Below the pieces are notes generated by a model. It saw only the letters and a list, made by a program, of their open reading frames with translations, made no database searches and was not told the origin of the DNA. From Kitasatospora humi (GTDB lineage Bacteria; Actinomycetota; Actinomycetes; Streptomycetales; Streptomycetaceae), in contig NZ_JAJJPA010000016.1 in NCBI RefSeq assembly GCF_020907985.1, positions 1 through 64,000 of the forward strand: a stretch of DNA of 64,000 nt, given 5' to 3'. Made by a program: the position numbers and the translations under genes. Below are positions 7,264-15,640 of this stretch, one piece after another (position 1 is the stretch's first letter; each line of letters opens with the position of its first letter).

Positions 7264-8439
7264 TCAGGCACCGGCGAGCCAGAGGTCGGGGCCGAAGACC
7301 TCGTAGTGGATCGCCGCCGCGGGCAGCCCGGCGGCCAGCAGCTGGCCGCGGGCGGCGCGCAGGAACGGCAGCGGGCCGCAGAGGTAGGCGGTGGCGCTGG
7401 CGGGCAGCTCCAGCGTGCCGAGGTCGATCAGGCCGGTGCGGTCGGCCGGCCAGTCGCCCTCCGGCCTCTCGTACCAGACGTGGGCGGCGGCGTCGGGCAG
7501 CTTGGCGGTCAGCTCGGCCAGGTCGCCGCGGAAGGCGTGGTCGGCGGGCGAGCGGTCGGCGTGCACCGAGATCACCTGGCGCTGCGAGCCGGTCGCGACC
7601 AGGTGGTCGAGGATGCCGATCATCGGCGTGCAGCCGATGCCGGCGGAGACCAGCAGCACCGGCGAGTCGCTCTGCTCGTCCAGGTGCACGTCGCCGGACG
7701 GCAGGCTGACCCGCAGCTCACCGCCGACCTCGACGTGGTCGTGCAGGAAGCCGGAGACCTCACCGTCGCGCCTGACCGTGAAGCGCAGCTCGCCGTCCGA
7801 CCGACCGGACAGGCTGTACTGCCGGATCTGCCGTGCGCCGTCCGGGAGTTCGACCTGCACCGAGACGTACTGGCCCGGCCGCACGGCGGGCAGCGCGCTG
7901 CCATCGGCCGGACGCACGCCGAAGGTCACCACCTGCGGCGTCTCACTGCGCCGGGTCACGACCCGGTTCTCCCGCCAGACCTCGCCCGCCGGCACGCCGG
8001 ACTCCCGGTAGAGGCGGTCCTCGATGCTGATCAGGGCGTTCGCCATCAGCCAGTAGACCTCGTCCCAGGCGGCGGCGACCTCGGGGGTCACCGCCTCGCC
8101 GAGCACCTCGACGATGGCGCCGAAGAGGTGCTCCCGCACGATCGGGTAGTGCTCGGCGCGGATGCCCAGCGAGACGTGCTTGTTGGCGATCCGGCCGAGC
8201 ATCACGTCCGGTCGGGTGTCGGGGTGCTCCAGCAGCACCGTGGCGAAGGCGGCGATCGAGCCGGCGAGTGCCTGCTGCTGGGTGCCGGAGGCCTGGTTGC
8301 CACGGTTGAACAGGTCGCGCTCGAGCTCCGGGTGGGCGGCGAAGAGGCGGCGGTAGAAGATCGAAGCGATCTCCCCGATGGCTCCGCCGACGACGGGCAG
8401 GGTGGCCCGAACGGTGACCGTGGCACTGGCAGACAGCAT
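7264..8439 (-). CDS. hmp: Flavohaemoglobin, nitric oxide dioxygenase
   Basis: A 391-residue cytoplasmic NO dioxygenase that converts NO and oxygen to nitrate using NAD(P)H. The globin domain (residues 1-145) shows the B10 tyrosine in FYRRLF, the distal glutamine at about 54 and proximal haem His88 in NKHVSLGI. The ferredoxin-reductase-like half has RQYSLS for FAD, GIGCTPM for NAD(P)H and a terminal EVFGPD. ATG 8439 has GGAG 6 nt upstream. A 23-bp NsrR-type operator (8451-8473) covers the region just upstream, so it is likely induced by NO through the neighbouring NsrR. Confidence 0.95.
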   Translation of the reverse strand: MLSASATVTVRATLPVVGGAIGEIASIFYRRLFAAHPELERDLFNRGNQASGTQQQALAGSIAAFATVLLEHPDTRPDVMLGRIANKHVSLGIRAEHYPIVREHLFGAIVEVLGEAVTPEVAAAWDEVYWLMANALISIEDRLYRESGVPAGEVWRENRVVTRRSETPQVVTFGVRPADGSALPAVRPGQYVSVQVELPDGARQIRQYSLSGRSDGELRFTVRRDGEVSGFLHDHVEVGGELRVSLPSGDVHLDEQSDSPVLLVSAGIGCTPMIGILDHLVATGSQRQVISVHADRSPADHAFRGDLAELTAKLPDAAAHVWYERPEGDWPADRTGLIDLGTLELPASATAYLCGPLPFLRAARGQLLAAGLPAAAIHYEVFGPDLWLAGA

Positions 8440-8450
8440 GTGGTGCTCCA

Positions 8451-8473
8451 AAGTGGTAGATCAGATTCGTATT
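8451..8473. promoter_or_regulatory. NsrR operator upstream of hmp
   Basis: On the plus strand it reads AAGTGGTA-N6-ATTCGTATT. It matches the nsrR-proximal site at 9024-9046 at 16 of 17 fixed positions and the layout of known Streptomyces NsrR sites. It begins 12 bp upstream of the hmp start codon. Confidence 0.8.
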
Positions 8474-8568
8474 CGACTCCATGGGCAGGCGCCGACGGTG
8501 CCGAGTACGCGGGCGTGCTGGCATCACCCCGGGCCGGACGGCACGGGGACTGCGCGGGTCCCGGCTGC

Positions 8569-9009
8569 TCAGTCGGTGGGACGGGGGCTCAGTGCGAGCA
8601 GCACCGGGCCGGTGGGCGGTGCCACCAGGTCCTGGATGGAGAGCGGGTCCAGCGAGGCGTAGAACGCCTCCTGGGCGCCGCGCAGCGCCCCGCGCAGCCG
8701 GCAGGCGGCGCGCAGCGGGCACGGCGGGTCGTCCTCGCAGCCGACCGGGTCGCCGACGCCCTCCAAGTCCCGCACCAACTGTCCGAGTGAGCCGGTCAGT
8801 CCCGCCTGGGTGAGGGTCAGGCCGCCGCCGTTGCCGCGGCGGGCCGTCACCACCCCGAGGCGCTGGAGCCGGCTGACCACCTTGGCGGCGTGCGTGTACG
8901 GCACGTCGACCGCGGCGGCCACCTCTCGCGTGGTCGGGTGCTGCTCCCGCAGGACCGCCAGTCGCATGGCGATCCGCAGGGCGATGTCCGTTCCCTTGGT
9001 CAGTCGCAC
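8569..9009 (-). CDS. nsrR: NsrR, nitric oxide-sensing Rrf2-family [4Fe-4S] repressor
   Basis: A 146-residue Rrf2 regulator. The winged HTH spans residues 1-80 (MRLTKGTDIALRIAMRLAV, VPYTHAAKVVSRLQRLGVV). Cluster ligands are visible as Cys91, Cys97 and Cys103 (C-x5-C-x5-C) plus Asp8, matching the ligand set of characterised Streptomyces coelicolor NsrR. NO damages the cluster and relieves repression of hmp. Start GTG 9009 gives the family N-terminus and lies 6 nt after a TACGGT -10, so the mRNA is probably leaderless. Its own 23-bp operator lies directly upstream, indicating autoregulation. Confidence 0.93.
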   Translation of the reverse strand: MRLTKGTDIALRIAMRLAVLREQHPTTREVAAAVDVPYTHAAKVVSRLQRLGVVTARRGNGGGLTLTQAGLTGSLGQLVRDLEGVGDPVGCEDDPPCPLRAACRLRGALRGAQEAFYASLDPLSIQDLVAPPTGPVLLALSPRPTD

Positions 9010-9015
9010 GGTTAC

Positions 9016-9021
9016 ACCGTA
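9016..9021 (-). promoter_or_regulatory. Leaderless-type -10 of nsrR
   Basis: TACGGT on the minus strand, 6 nt before GTG 9009. The NsrR site begins 3 bp further upstream and would cover the -35 region. Confidence 0.6.
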
Positions 9022-9023
9022 GC

Positions 9024-9046
9024 AATTGGTATTTAACATTCGTATT
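9024..9046. promoter_or_regulatory. NsrR operator upstream of nsrR
   Basis: On the plus strand it reads AATTGGTA-N6-ATTCGTATT, nearly identical to the hmp site. Its position next to the -10 predicts direct autorepression. Confidence 0.8.
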
Positions 9047-9058
9047 AGGGGGCAGTGT

Positions 9059-9121
9059 GACGACGGCCGCTCGGGCCGCCACGACGGTCGCCCGGTTCGC
9101 CACGACGGTCGCCCGGGCCGC
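9059..9121. repeat. Three 21-bp tandem repeats
   Basis: Copies 2 and 3 (9080-9100, 9101-9121) differ at two positions; copy 1 is more degenerate. The core is CACGACGGTCGCCCGG. They lie between nsrR and the rightward membrane-protein pseudogene. A nearby GGGGATC-GG-GATCCCC palindrome may form a hairpin. Confidence 0.6.
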
Positions 9122-9199
9122 ACGGGCTCCCCCGTGCGGGGGATCGGGATCCCCGGCCGGGGGGAGGTGTCCCCGGGGCGCCGCTGCGAGCGTGGGCGC

Positions 9200-10158
9200 A
9201 TGCGATCGACACACCGGGCACTGGGTTGGGCACTGGCTTACGGCGGCTACGGGCTGTTCTGCGCGGTGCGCGGCACACCGCTCTTCTGGCGCGGCCCGCA
9301 CCCCGGCCCGGCCGCACTGGACTGGGCGGTGGTCGCGGTGGCCGCCGTGGCCGCACTCGGCGCGCTCACCGTACGGCGCGCCCTGCTGCTCGCCGGCTGC
9401 GCGCTGACCGCTTTCGGCGCGTTCGGGCTGCTGCTGGAGGTGATCACCCTGATGGTGGGGGAGCAGGTGGACAGCTGGCCGGCCACCGGACAGCAGGTGC
9501 TCGCCGCCACGGGCACCCTGGTGCTCCGGCAGCTTGTCCGCGAGCAGCGGCCCGCCGCGCCCGCCTGGCTCGACCGCCGGCTGACGGTGCGTCGGCCCAG
9601 GCTGCTGGCGGCAGTCGGCACCGGCTGCTTCGTGCCGTACGTGGTGATGAAACTGACCTGGGCCACCGGTGGCACCTTCGCGGGCACCAGCGGCGCCGAG
9701 ATGGTCGCCATCGCCCGGCGCAACGGAGCCTCGGGGATCTGGCTCACCCTGGAGTCCTGGGGCTGGACGTCACGGCCCTCCTGGCGGCGCTCGGCGTGGT
9801 GCTGCTCTGGGGGCTGGTGCGCCCCTGGGGCGAGGTGTTCCCGCGCCGGCTGCTCGGGCTGGCCGGCCGACGGGTGCCGCGCTGGCTGCCGCTCACCCCG
9901 GCGCTGCTCGGTGCCGCGACCCTGGCGCCGTACGGGGTGCTCGGCGGTGGCTACCTGCTGCTCACGATGGTCGGTGTGCTGCCGGCCAGTCCTCCCGGCG
10001 ACTTCCACACGGCGGACGACGCACTGCTGGTCGCCTGGACCGGGATCGGCGCGTTCGGCGTCTACGGGGTGTCGCTCGCCCTGGCGGCCCGCTCGTACTG
10101 GCTGCGCACCCGCCGACCGCGGCCCCGGGCCGGGCTCGCCGCCGGAAACCGCGGCTGA
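9200..10158 (+). pseudogene. Frameshifted multi-pass membrane protein
   Basis: The reading frame encodes a polytopic membrane protein (about eight hydrophobic segments) of unknown function, but is broken. Frame one runs from ATG 9200 through SGIWLTLESWG, and the continuation (LDVTALLAALGVVLLWGLVRPWG) is in the -1 frame from 9763 onward. Restoring one base within TGGGGCTGG (about 9758-9766) gives a continuous protein of about 319 residues ending at 10158. The total length, 959 bp, is one short of a multiple of three. The cause could be a real one-base deletion or a homopolymer sequencing error. Confidence 0.75.
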
Positions 10159-10291
10159 CCGCGGCCGCCCGCCGTCCGTGCGGTCGCCTGCGGATGCGGC
10201 GCACGGCCGGTGCTGCGACCCTGGCTGGCAGGAGTGCGGCCACCCGCGGTGCGTTCCACGTGGTGAGCCACGAGCGGTGAGGAGTGCGGCG

Positions 10292-11089
10292 ATGGCCGAG
10301 GTTGCGGGCGGCTGGTCGATGCCGGTGGCGGCCGGGCCGCCGGAGTTCCTGCCGGTGCTGGACGTGCCCGGGCCGGGGCGCCAGCGCCGGCTCACCGTCC
10401 TCTTCCGCTGGCTGATCCTCGTCCCGCACTTCATCGTGGTCTGGGTGCTGTCGATCGCGGCGTTCTTCGCCGTCATCGTCGGCTGGTTCGCCGCCCTGCT
10501 CACCGCACGGCTGCCCCCGGCGATCGCCCGCTACCTGGCCGACTTCCTCGGCTACGACACCCGGTTGATGGCCAGCCAGTTCCTGCTGATCGACCGGTAC
10601 CCGCCGTTCTCGCTGCGCCAGCCGCCGGAGTACCCGGTGCGGATCGAGGTGCGGCCGGGGCTCCTCAACCGGGCGGCGGTGTTCTTCCGGCTGATCCTGA
10701 TGATCCCGGCGGCGATCATCAGCGGCCTGCTCAGCGCCGGATGGCTGGTGCTGGCCTTCTTCATCTGGCTGTGGACGCTGATCACGGCTCGGCTGCCGCG
10801 CCCGCTCTTCGAGGCCCAAGCGGCGCTGGTCCGCTACCGGATGCGGTTCATCGCGTACAGCCTGATGCTCACCTCGGCCTATCCGAAGCGGCTGTTCGGC
10901 GACCCGCCGACCGATGAGCCCCCACTGTCGGCCACCCGACCGCTGCTCGTCGGTACGGCGGGCAAGGCGCTGCTGGTGGTGTTCCTGGTGCTGGGGCTCG
11001 GCGCCGACATCGGCAGCTCGGCGAGCAGCCCGTCCAGCCCCAAGCAGCCCGCCGGTACCATCAACACGGCTCCGCATTACCGTCGTTGA
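10292..11089 (+). CDS. DUF4389-domain membrane protein
   Basis: A 265-residue membrane protein with two similar halves of the DUF4389 type. Each opens with an arginine-rich strand and a hydrophobic pair (RLTVLFRWLILVPHFIVVWVL; RAAVFFRLILMIPAAIISGLL) and continues through FLGYDTRLMASQFLLIDRYPPF and VRYRMRFIAYSLMLTSAYP. A last hydrophobic segment lies near the C-terminus. ATG 10292 has GAGGAG 7 nt upstream. Its function is unknown. It follows the frameshifted membrane gene by 133 bp and is convergent with the FCD regulator, 18 bp away. Confidence 0.8.
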   Translation: MAEVAGGWSMPVAAGPPEFLPVLDVPGPGRQRRLTVLFRWLILVPHFIVVWVLSIAAFFAVIVGWFAALLTARLPPAIARYLADFLGYDTRLMASQFLLIDRYPPFSLRQPPEYPVRIEVRPGLLNRAAVFFRLILMIPAAIISGLLSAGWLVLAFFIWLWTLITARLPRPLFEAQAALVRYRMRFIAYSLMLTSAYPKRLFGDPPTDEPPLSATRPLLVGTAGKALLVVFLVLGLGADIGSSASSPSSPKQPAGTINTAPHYRR

Positions 11090-11107
11090 CTGGCAGACAG
11101 TCGATCG

Positions 11108-11854
11108 TCAACCCAGGAACCCGCGCAGCAGCGCGGCGGTTCCGGCCAGGTGCTCCTCGGTGGCCCGCCGGGCGCCGGCCACGTCGCCGGCCAGGATCGC
11201 CTCCACCATCGCCCGGTGCTGGTGGGAGGAGTGCTCGATGTTGCGGTCCAGCACCGGGATCGCGTTCAGCAGGTCGTTGAGCCGCATCCGGCTCTCGGCG
11301 ACGCCCGCGGCCAGCGAGTGCGAACCGGTCACCTCGGCGATCGCCAGGTGGAACCGGGAGTCCAGGCGGCGGTAGTCGTCGGGCCCGGCGGTCTCCAACT
11401 CGGCCAGCCGGACGCGCAGGTAGCCGCACTGCTGCTCGGTCAGCCCGCGCCGGGCGGCCTGTTCGGCGGCACCGGTCTCCAGCACCAGCCGGTAGGTCAG
11501 CGCGTCCTCCAGCTCGGCGCCCATGTCCCGTACGGCCCGCCGCAGTTCGCCGAGATCGGGGGGCGGCAGCCGGTAGGTGACGAAGGTGCCGCCGTACCTG
11601 CCCCGGCGGACCTGCACGCAGCCGGCGGCCTGCAGCGAGCGCAGCGCCTCGCGCAGCGTTTCCCGGCTGATGCCGAGCCGGAGCGCCAACTCGCGTTCCG
11701 GCGGCAGCCGGTCGCCGTAGCCGAAGACGCCGAGCTTGACGGCCTCCAGGATGCGCTGGACGGTCTCCTCGAAGGCGTTGCCGGTCCGGACCGGACGGAA
11801 GATCGCACCGCCCTGCCAGTCCATCCGCGGGTCGCCGCCGCCAGCTATGTCCAC
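11108..11854 (-). CDS. GntR/FadR-type (FCD domain) regulator
   Basis: A 248-residue regulator. Residues 20-85 form the GntR winged helix (EETVQRILEAVKLGVFGYGDRLPPERELALRLGISRETLREALRSL pattern) and the rest is an all-helical FCD ligand domain with metal-type histidines (DSRFHLAIAEVTGS, SSHQHRAMVEAI, TEEHLAG). It is divergent from the permease that opens the amine-catabolism operon and probably controls it. The start GTG 11854 is picked because a TACGAT -10 sits exactly 6 nt upstream, the same leaderless layout as other regulators here. ATG 11824 is a shorter alternative. Confidence 0.8.
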   Translation of the reverse strand: MDIAGGGDPRMDWQGGAIFRPVRTGNAFEETVQRILEAVKLGVFGYGDRLPPERELALRLGISRETLREALRSLQAAGCVQVRRGRYGGTFVTYRLPPPDLGELRRAVRDMGAELEDALTYRLVLETGAAEQAARRGLTEQQCGYLRVRLAELETAGPDDYRRLDSRFHLAIAEVTGSHSLAAGVAESRMRLNDLLNAIPVLDRNIEHSSHQHRAMVEAILAGDVAGARRATEEHLAGTAALLRGFLG

Positions 11855-11860
11855 GGCGAA

Positions 11861-11866
11861 ATCGTA
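11861..11866 (-). promoter_or_regulatory. Leaderless-type -10 of the FCD regulator
   Basis: TACGAT on the minus strand followed by 6 nt and GTG 11854. It decides between two possible start codons. Confidence 0.55.
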
Positions 11867-11944
11867 CCCAGGTGCTATCTCGGTGACGGCTCGGCAGGTG
11901 CCCTTGACGCGGCCACCATGCAGGCGGGAGCATGCCAGGCAAGT

Positions 11945-11968
11945 CAATGGTCTGGTTCTGGGCCATTG
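11945..11968. promoter_or_regulatory. Possible FCD-regulator operator
   Basis: An inverted repeat CAATGG-N12-CCATTG in the 173-bp region between the regulator and the permease. It is a weak candidate; other FadR-like sequences are not obvious. Confidence 0.35.
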
Positions 11969-12027
11969 CCGCCACAGTGCTGTGGGCGCATGTTTCGGAT
12001 CCCCCACCGAACCCCCGAGGGGTGCGC

Positions 12028-13575
12028 ATGTCCTCCGACCATCCAGCCGCCGACCACCCTTCCGCACAGGTGTTACCGGCGACCGCCACCGGTGTTTCCG
12101 CCGACGAACAGCGACTCCGCGAGTTGGGCTATACCCAGGAGCTGGCCCGCTCGCTCTCCGGCTTCTCCAACTTCGCGGTCTCCTTCTCCATCGTCTCGAT
12201 CCTCTCCGGCTGCCTCACCCTCTACGGCTACGGCATGATCACCGGCGGCCCCGCGCTGATCACCTGGGGCTGGCCGCTGGTCGGGGCGATGACGCTCTGC
12301 GTCGGGCTGGCGATGGCCGAGATCTGCTCCAGCTATCCGACCGCCGGCGGCCTCTACTTCTGGGCCGCCAAACTCGCGGGCCGCAACGCCCCGGCGTACT
12401 CCTGGATCACCGGCTGGTGCAACTTCATGGGCGGCGTCGCGGTCACCGCCAGCGTCGACTACGGCGCCGCCACCTTCACCAACGCACTGCTCGACCTGCG
12501 CTTCGGGTTCACCGCCAGTGCGCTGCACACGGTGGAGATCTTCGCGGTGATCCTGCTGCTGCACGGGCTGCTCAACAGCTTCGGGGTCCGGCTGGTGGCC
12601 GTGCTCAACACCGTCAGCGTCTGGTGGCACCTGGTCGGCGTGCTGCTGATCGTCGGCGCGCTGGCCGTGCTGCCGCACCACCACGCCTCGGTGGGCTTCG
12701 TGTTCGGGCACTTCGTCAACGAAACCGGCTTCCACAGCCCGTTCTACGTGGCGCTGCTCGGTCTGCTGCTCGCCCAGTACACCCTGACCGGGTACGACGC
12801 CTCCGCGCACATGACCGAGGAGACCAGGGACGCCGCCCGGTCCGGGCCGCGCGGCATCGTCAACTCGATCGCGATCTCGCTGGTGGCCGGCTGGATCCTG
12901 CTGCTCGGGCTGACCTTCGCCATCCGCTCCTACGACACCGAGGTCAACAGCCCCACCCAGGTGCCGCCCGCACAGATCTTCCTGGACGCGATCGGCACCA
13001 CCGGCGCCGAACTGCTGCTGATCATCGTGATCGGTGCCCAGTTCTTCTGCGGGATGGCCTCGGTGACCGCCAACTCCCGTATGGTGTATGCGTTCTCGCG
13101 GGACGGCGCACTGCCCGGCGCCAGCCTCTGGCACCGCATCGACCCGCGCACCCAGACCCCCAACAACGCCATCTGGCTCGGCACCGCCGGGGCGTTCCTG
13201 CTCGGCCTGCCCGCGCTGTGGAACTCCACCGCCTTCGCGGCCGTCACCTCGGTCTCGGTGATCGGCCTCTACCTGGCCTATGTCATCCCGGTGTTCCTGC
13301 GGCTGCGCCTGGGCGACGAGTTCGAGCGCGGCCCGTGGCACCTGGGGCGCTGGAGCCGGCCGATCGGGATGGTCGCGGTCGGCTGGACCGCGCTGATCAC
13401 CGTGCTCTTCATGCTTCCCACCAAGTACCCGATCACCGCGGGGAACTTTAACTACACCTCCGTCGCGATCGCCGTGGTGCTGGGCTTCTCCGGGATCTGG
13501 TGGCTGGCCTCCGCCCGCCACTGGTTCACCGGACCGCGCATCCAGGGCCTCGCGACGAGTCAGGAGCAGCCTTGA
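12028..13575 (+). CDS. APC-family amino acid/amine permease
   Basis: A 515-residue inner-membrane transporter with about 12 hydrophobic segments. The first membrane region (RSLSGFSNFAVSFSIVSILSG), the PTAGGLYFWAAKLAG motif and NSRMVYAFSRDGALPG are those of the GABA/polyamine/choline branch of APC permeases. It should import the amine degraded by the following enzymes. ATG 12028 has GAGGGG upstream. Its stop overlaps the start of the ligase gene (TTGA), showing translational coupling in a six-gene unit. Confidence 0.9.
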   Translation: MSSDHPAADHPSAQVLPATATGVSADEQRLRELGYTQELARSLSGFSNFAVSFSIVSILSGCLTLYGYGMITGGPALITWGWPLVGAMTLCVGLAMAEICSSYPTAGGLYFWAAKLAGRNAPAYSWITGWCNFMGGVAVTASVDYGAATFTNALLDLRFGFTASALHTVEIFAVILLLHGLLNSFGVRLVAVLNTVSVWWHLVGVLLIVGALAVLPHHHASVGFVFGHFVNETGFHSPFYVALLGLLLAQYTLTGYDASAHMTEETRDAARSGPRGIVNSIAISLVAGWILLLGLTFAIRSYDTEVNSPTQVPPAQIFLDAIGTTGAELLLIIVIGAQFFCGMASVTANSRMVYAFSRDGALPGASLWHRIDPRTQTPNNAIWLGTAGAFLLGLPALWNSTAFAAVTSVSVIGLYLAYVIPVFLRLRLGDEFERGPWHLGRWSRPIGMVAVGWTALITVLFMLPTKYPITAGNFNYTSVAIAVVLGFSGIWWLASARHWFTGPRIQGLATSQEQP

Positions 13576-14930
13576 GCGGTACCCGATTGACGCTGGACCG
13601 GCTCCGCGAGCGAGTCGCCGACGGAAGCATCGACACCGTGGTGCTCGCCGCCGCCGACATGCAGGGCCGACTACAGGGAAAACGGCTGGCGGCCGAGTAC
13701 TTCCTCGGTGACGTGCTGCCGCACGCCGCCGAGGGGTGCTCCTACCTGCTGGCCGTCGACGTCGAGATGAACCCGGTCGACGGCTACGAGATCTCCTCCT
13801 GGGAGAACGGTTACGGCGACCTGGTGATGGTGCCCGACCTCAGCACCCTGCGGCTGATCCCCTGGCACCCGGGCACCGCCATGGTGCAGTGCGACCTCGC
13901 CACCCACGACGGCACCCCGATCTCGGTCTCGCCCCGGCAGGTCCTGCGCCGCCAACTGGACCGGCTCGCCGGCTACGGCTGGCAGGCCCACGTGGGAACG
14001 GAGTTGGAGTTCATCGCGTTCCGGGAGAGCTACGAACAGGCCTGGGACCGGGACTACCGTGAGCTCACCCCGGCCAACCAGTACAACGTGGACTACTCGA
14101 TCCTGGGGACCGGCCGGATCGAGCCGCTGCTGCGCCGGGTGCGCAACTCGATGGCCGGCGCCGGCCTCGCCGTGGAGTCCGCCAAGGGCGAGTGCAACCT
14201 CGGCCAGCACGAGATCGCCTTCAAGTACGCCGAGGCGCTGACCACCTGCGACGACCACGTGGTCTACAAGACCGGCGCCAAGGAGATCGCCGCGCAGGAG
14301 GGCGTCAGCCTCACCTTCATGGCCAAGTACAACGAGCGCGAGGGCAACTCCTGCCACATCCACCTGAGCCTGCGCGACACAGCCGGCGCCCCGGTGTTCG
14401 CCGGCGACGGCCCGCACGGCTTCTCCCGCACCATGGAGCACTTCCTGGCCGGCCAACTCGCCTGCCTCGCCGAGTTCGCGCTACTGCTGGCCCCCAACGT
14501 CAACTCCTACAAGCGCTACGTGCCCGGCAGCTTCGCCCCGACCGCGATCGCCTGGGGACGCGACAACCGCAGCTGCGCGCTGCGCGTGGTCGGCCACGGC
14601 CCCTCGCTGCGGTTCGAGAACCGGGTGCCCGGCGGCGACGTCAACCCCTACCTCGCGGTGGCCGCGCTGATCGCCGCCGGACTCCACGGGATCGAGCACC
14701 AGCTGGAACTGGAACCGGAGTTCACCGGCAACGCCTACACCTCCAACGCCCCCCGGGTGCCCGGCACACTGCGCGAGGCGGTGACCGCCTTCGCGGAGAG
14801 CGAGTCGGCCGCGCAGGCCTTCGGCAAGGACGTGGTGCGCCACTACACCCATGCGGGCCGAGTCGAACTGGCCGCCTTCGAGGCGTCGGTGACCGACTGG
14901 GAGCGCCGGCGCGGATTCGAGCGGCTGTGA
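13572..14930 (+). CDS. Glutamine synthetase-like gamma-glutamyl amine ligase
   Basis: A 452-residue type I glutamine synthetase homologue lacking the adenylylation-loop context of true GlnA. GTELEFIAF (142-150) and EGNSCHIHLSL (257-267) are the metal/substrate and ATP-site motifs, and the C-terminal RFENRVPGGDVNPYLAVAA is conserved. In Streptomyces, GlnA3- and GlnA4-type members attach glutamate to polyamines or ethanolamine instead of ammonia, and the neighbours (permease, gamma-glutamyl hydrolase, aldehyde dehydrogenase) favour that role over nitrogen assimilation. TTG 13572 is chosen for GGAG 6 nt upstream and coupling to the permease stop. Confidence 0.88.
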   Translation: MSGTRLTLDRLRERVADGSIDTVVLAAADMQGRLQGKRLAAEYFLGDVLPHAAEGCSYLLAVDVEMNPVDGYEISSWENGYGDLVMVPDLSTLRLIPWHPGTAMVQCDLATHDGTPISVSPRQVLRRQLDRLAGYGWQAHVGTELEFIAFRESYEQAWDRDYRELTPANQYNVDYSILGTGRIEPLLRRVRNSMAGAGLAVESAKGECNLGQHEIAFKYAEALTTCDDHVVYKTGAKEIAAQEGVSLTFMAKYNEREGNSCHIHLSLRDTAGAPVFAGDGPHGFSRTMEHFLAGQLACLAEFALLLAPNVNSYKRYVPGSFAPTAIAWGRDNRSCALRVVGHGPSLRFENRVPGGDVNPYLAVAALIAAGLHGIEHQLELEPEFTGNAYTSNAPRVPGTLREAVTAFAESESAAQAFGKDVVRHYTHAGRVELAAFEASVTDWERRRGFERL

Positions 14931-15640
14931 CCGGGGCACCGCTGGTGGGGATCACCAGCTACCTGGAACCGGCCACCTGGGGCGGCTGGGAGCGGTCCGC
15001 CGCCGTGATCCCGCAGCAGTACGTGGACGCGGTCACCGCCGCCGGCGGCACCGCCGTCCTGCTGCCCGCGCAGCCCGGCGAGGCACCGCAGCGGCTGCTG
15101 CGCCGGCTGGACGCCCTGGTGCTCTCCGGCGGCCCCGACGTCGACCCGGCCCGCTACGGCAGCGAGCCGCATCCGCGCACCGGTCCGCCCCAAGCACTGC
15201 GCGACGATTGGGAGTCGGCGCTGCTGCGCGGTGCCCTCGACAACGACCTGCCGGTACTGGCGGTCTGCCGGGGCATGCAGGTGCTCAATGTGGCCTTCGG
15301 TGGCACCCTGATCCAGCACCTGCCGGACCGGGTCGGCGATGAGACCCACCAGATCGCCCTCGGCGAGTTCTACCGCCGCACCGTGACGGTGCGACCGGAC
15401 TCCAGGCTCGGCACCATCCTGGGCGAGCGGCCCGAGGTGCTCTGCTACCACCACCAGGCCGTCGACCGGATCGGCACCGGCCTGCGCCCGGTGGCCTGGA
15501 GCGAGGACGGCACCGTGGAGGGCCTGGAGGTGCCCGGCGCCCGCTTCGCGCTCGGCGTGCAGTGGCATCCCGAGGCCGACCCGACGGACAGCCGGCTGTT
15601 CCGTGCCCTGGTCGACATCCTGGAGGAGAGGACAGCGTGA
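14927..15640 (+). CDS. Class C26 gamma-glutamyl amidohydrolase (PuuD-like)
   Basis: A 237-residue glutamine amidotransferase-fold hydrolase. The catalytic triad is visible: Cys114 in AVCRGMQVLN, His214 and Glu216 in QWHPE. In the Puu pathway this family releases glutamate from gamma-glutamyl-GABA. Here it should cleave the gamma-glutamyl acid made by the ligase and dehydrogenases, returning glutamate. GTG 14927 overlaps the ligase stop (GTGA), and its own stop overlaps the next start the same way. Confidence 0.88.
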   Translation: MTGAPLVGITSYLEPATWGGWERSAAVIPQQYVDAVTAAGGTAVLLPAQPGEAPQRLLRRLDALVLSGGPDVDPARYGSEPHPRTGPPQALRDDWESALLRGALDNDLPVLAVCRGMQVLNVAFGGTLIQHLPDRVGDETHQIALGEFYRRTVTVRPDSRLGTILGERPEVLCYHHQAVDRIGTGLRPVAWSEDGTVEGLEVPGARFALGVQWHPEADPTDSRLFRALVDILEERTA

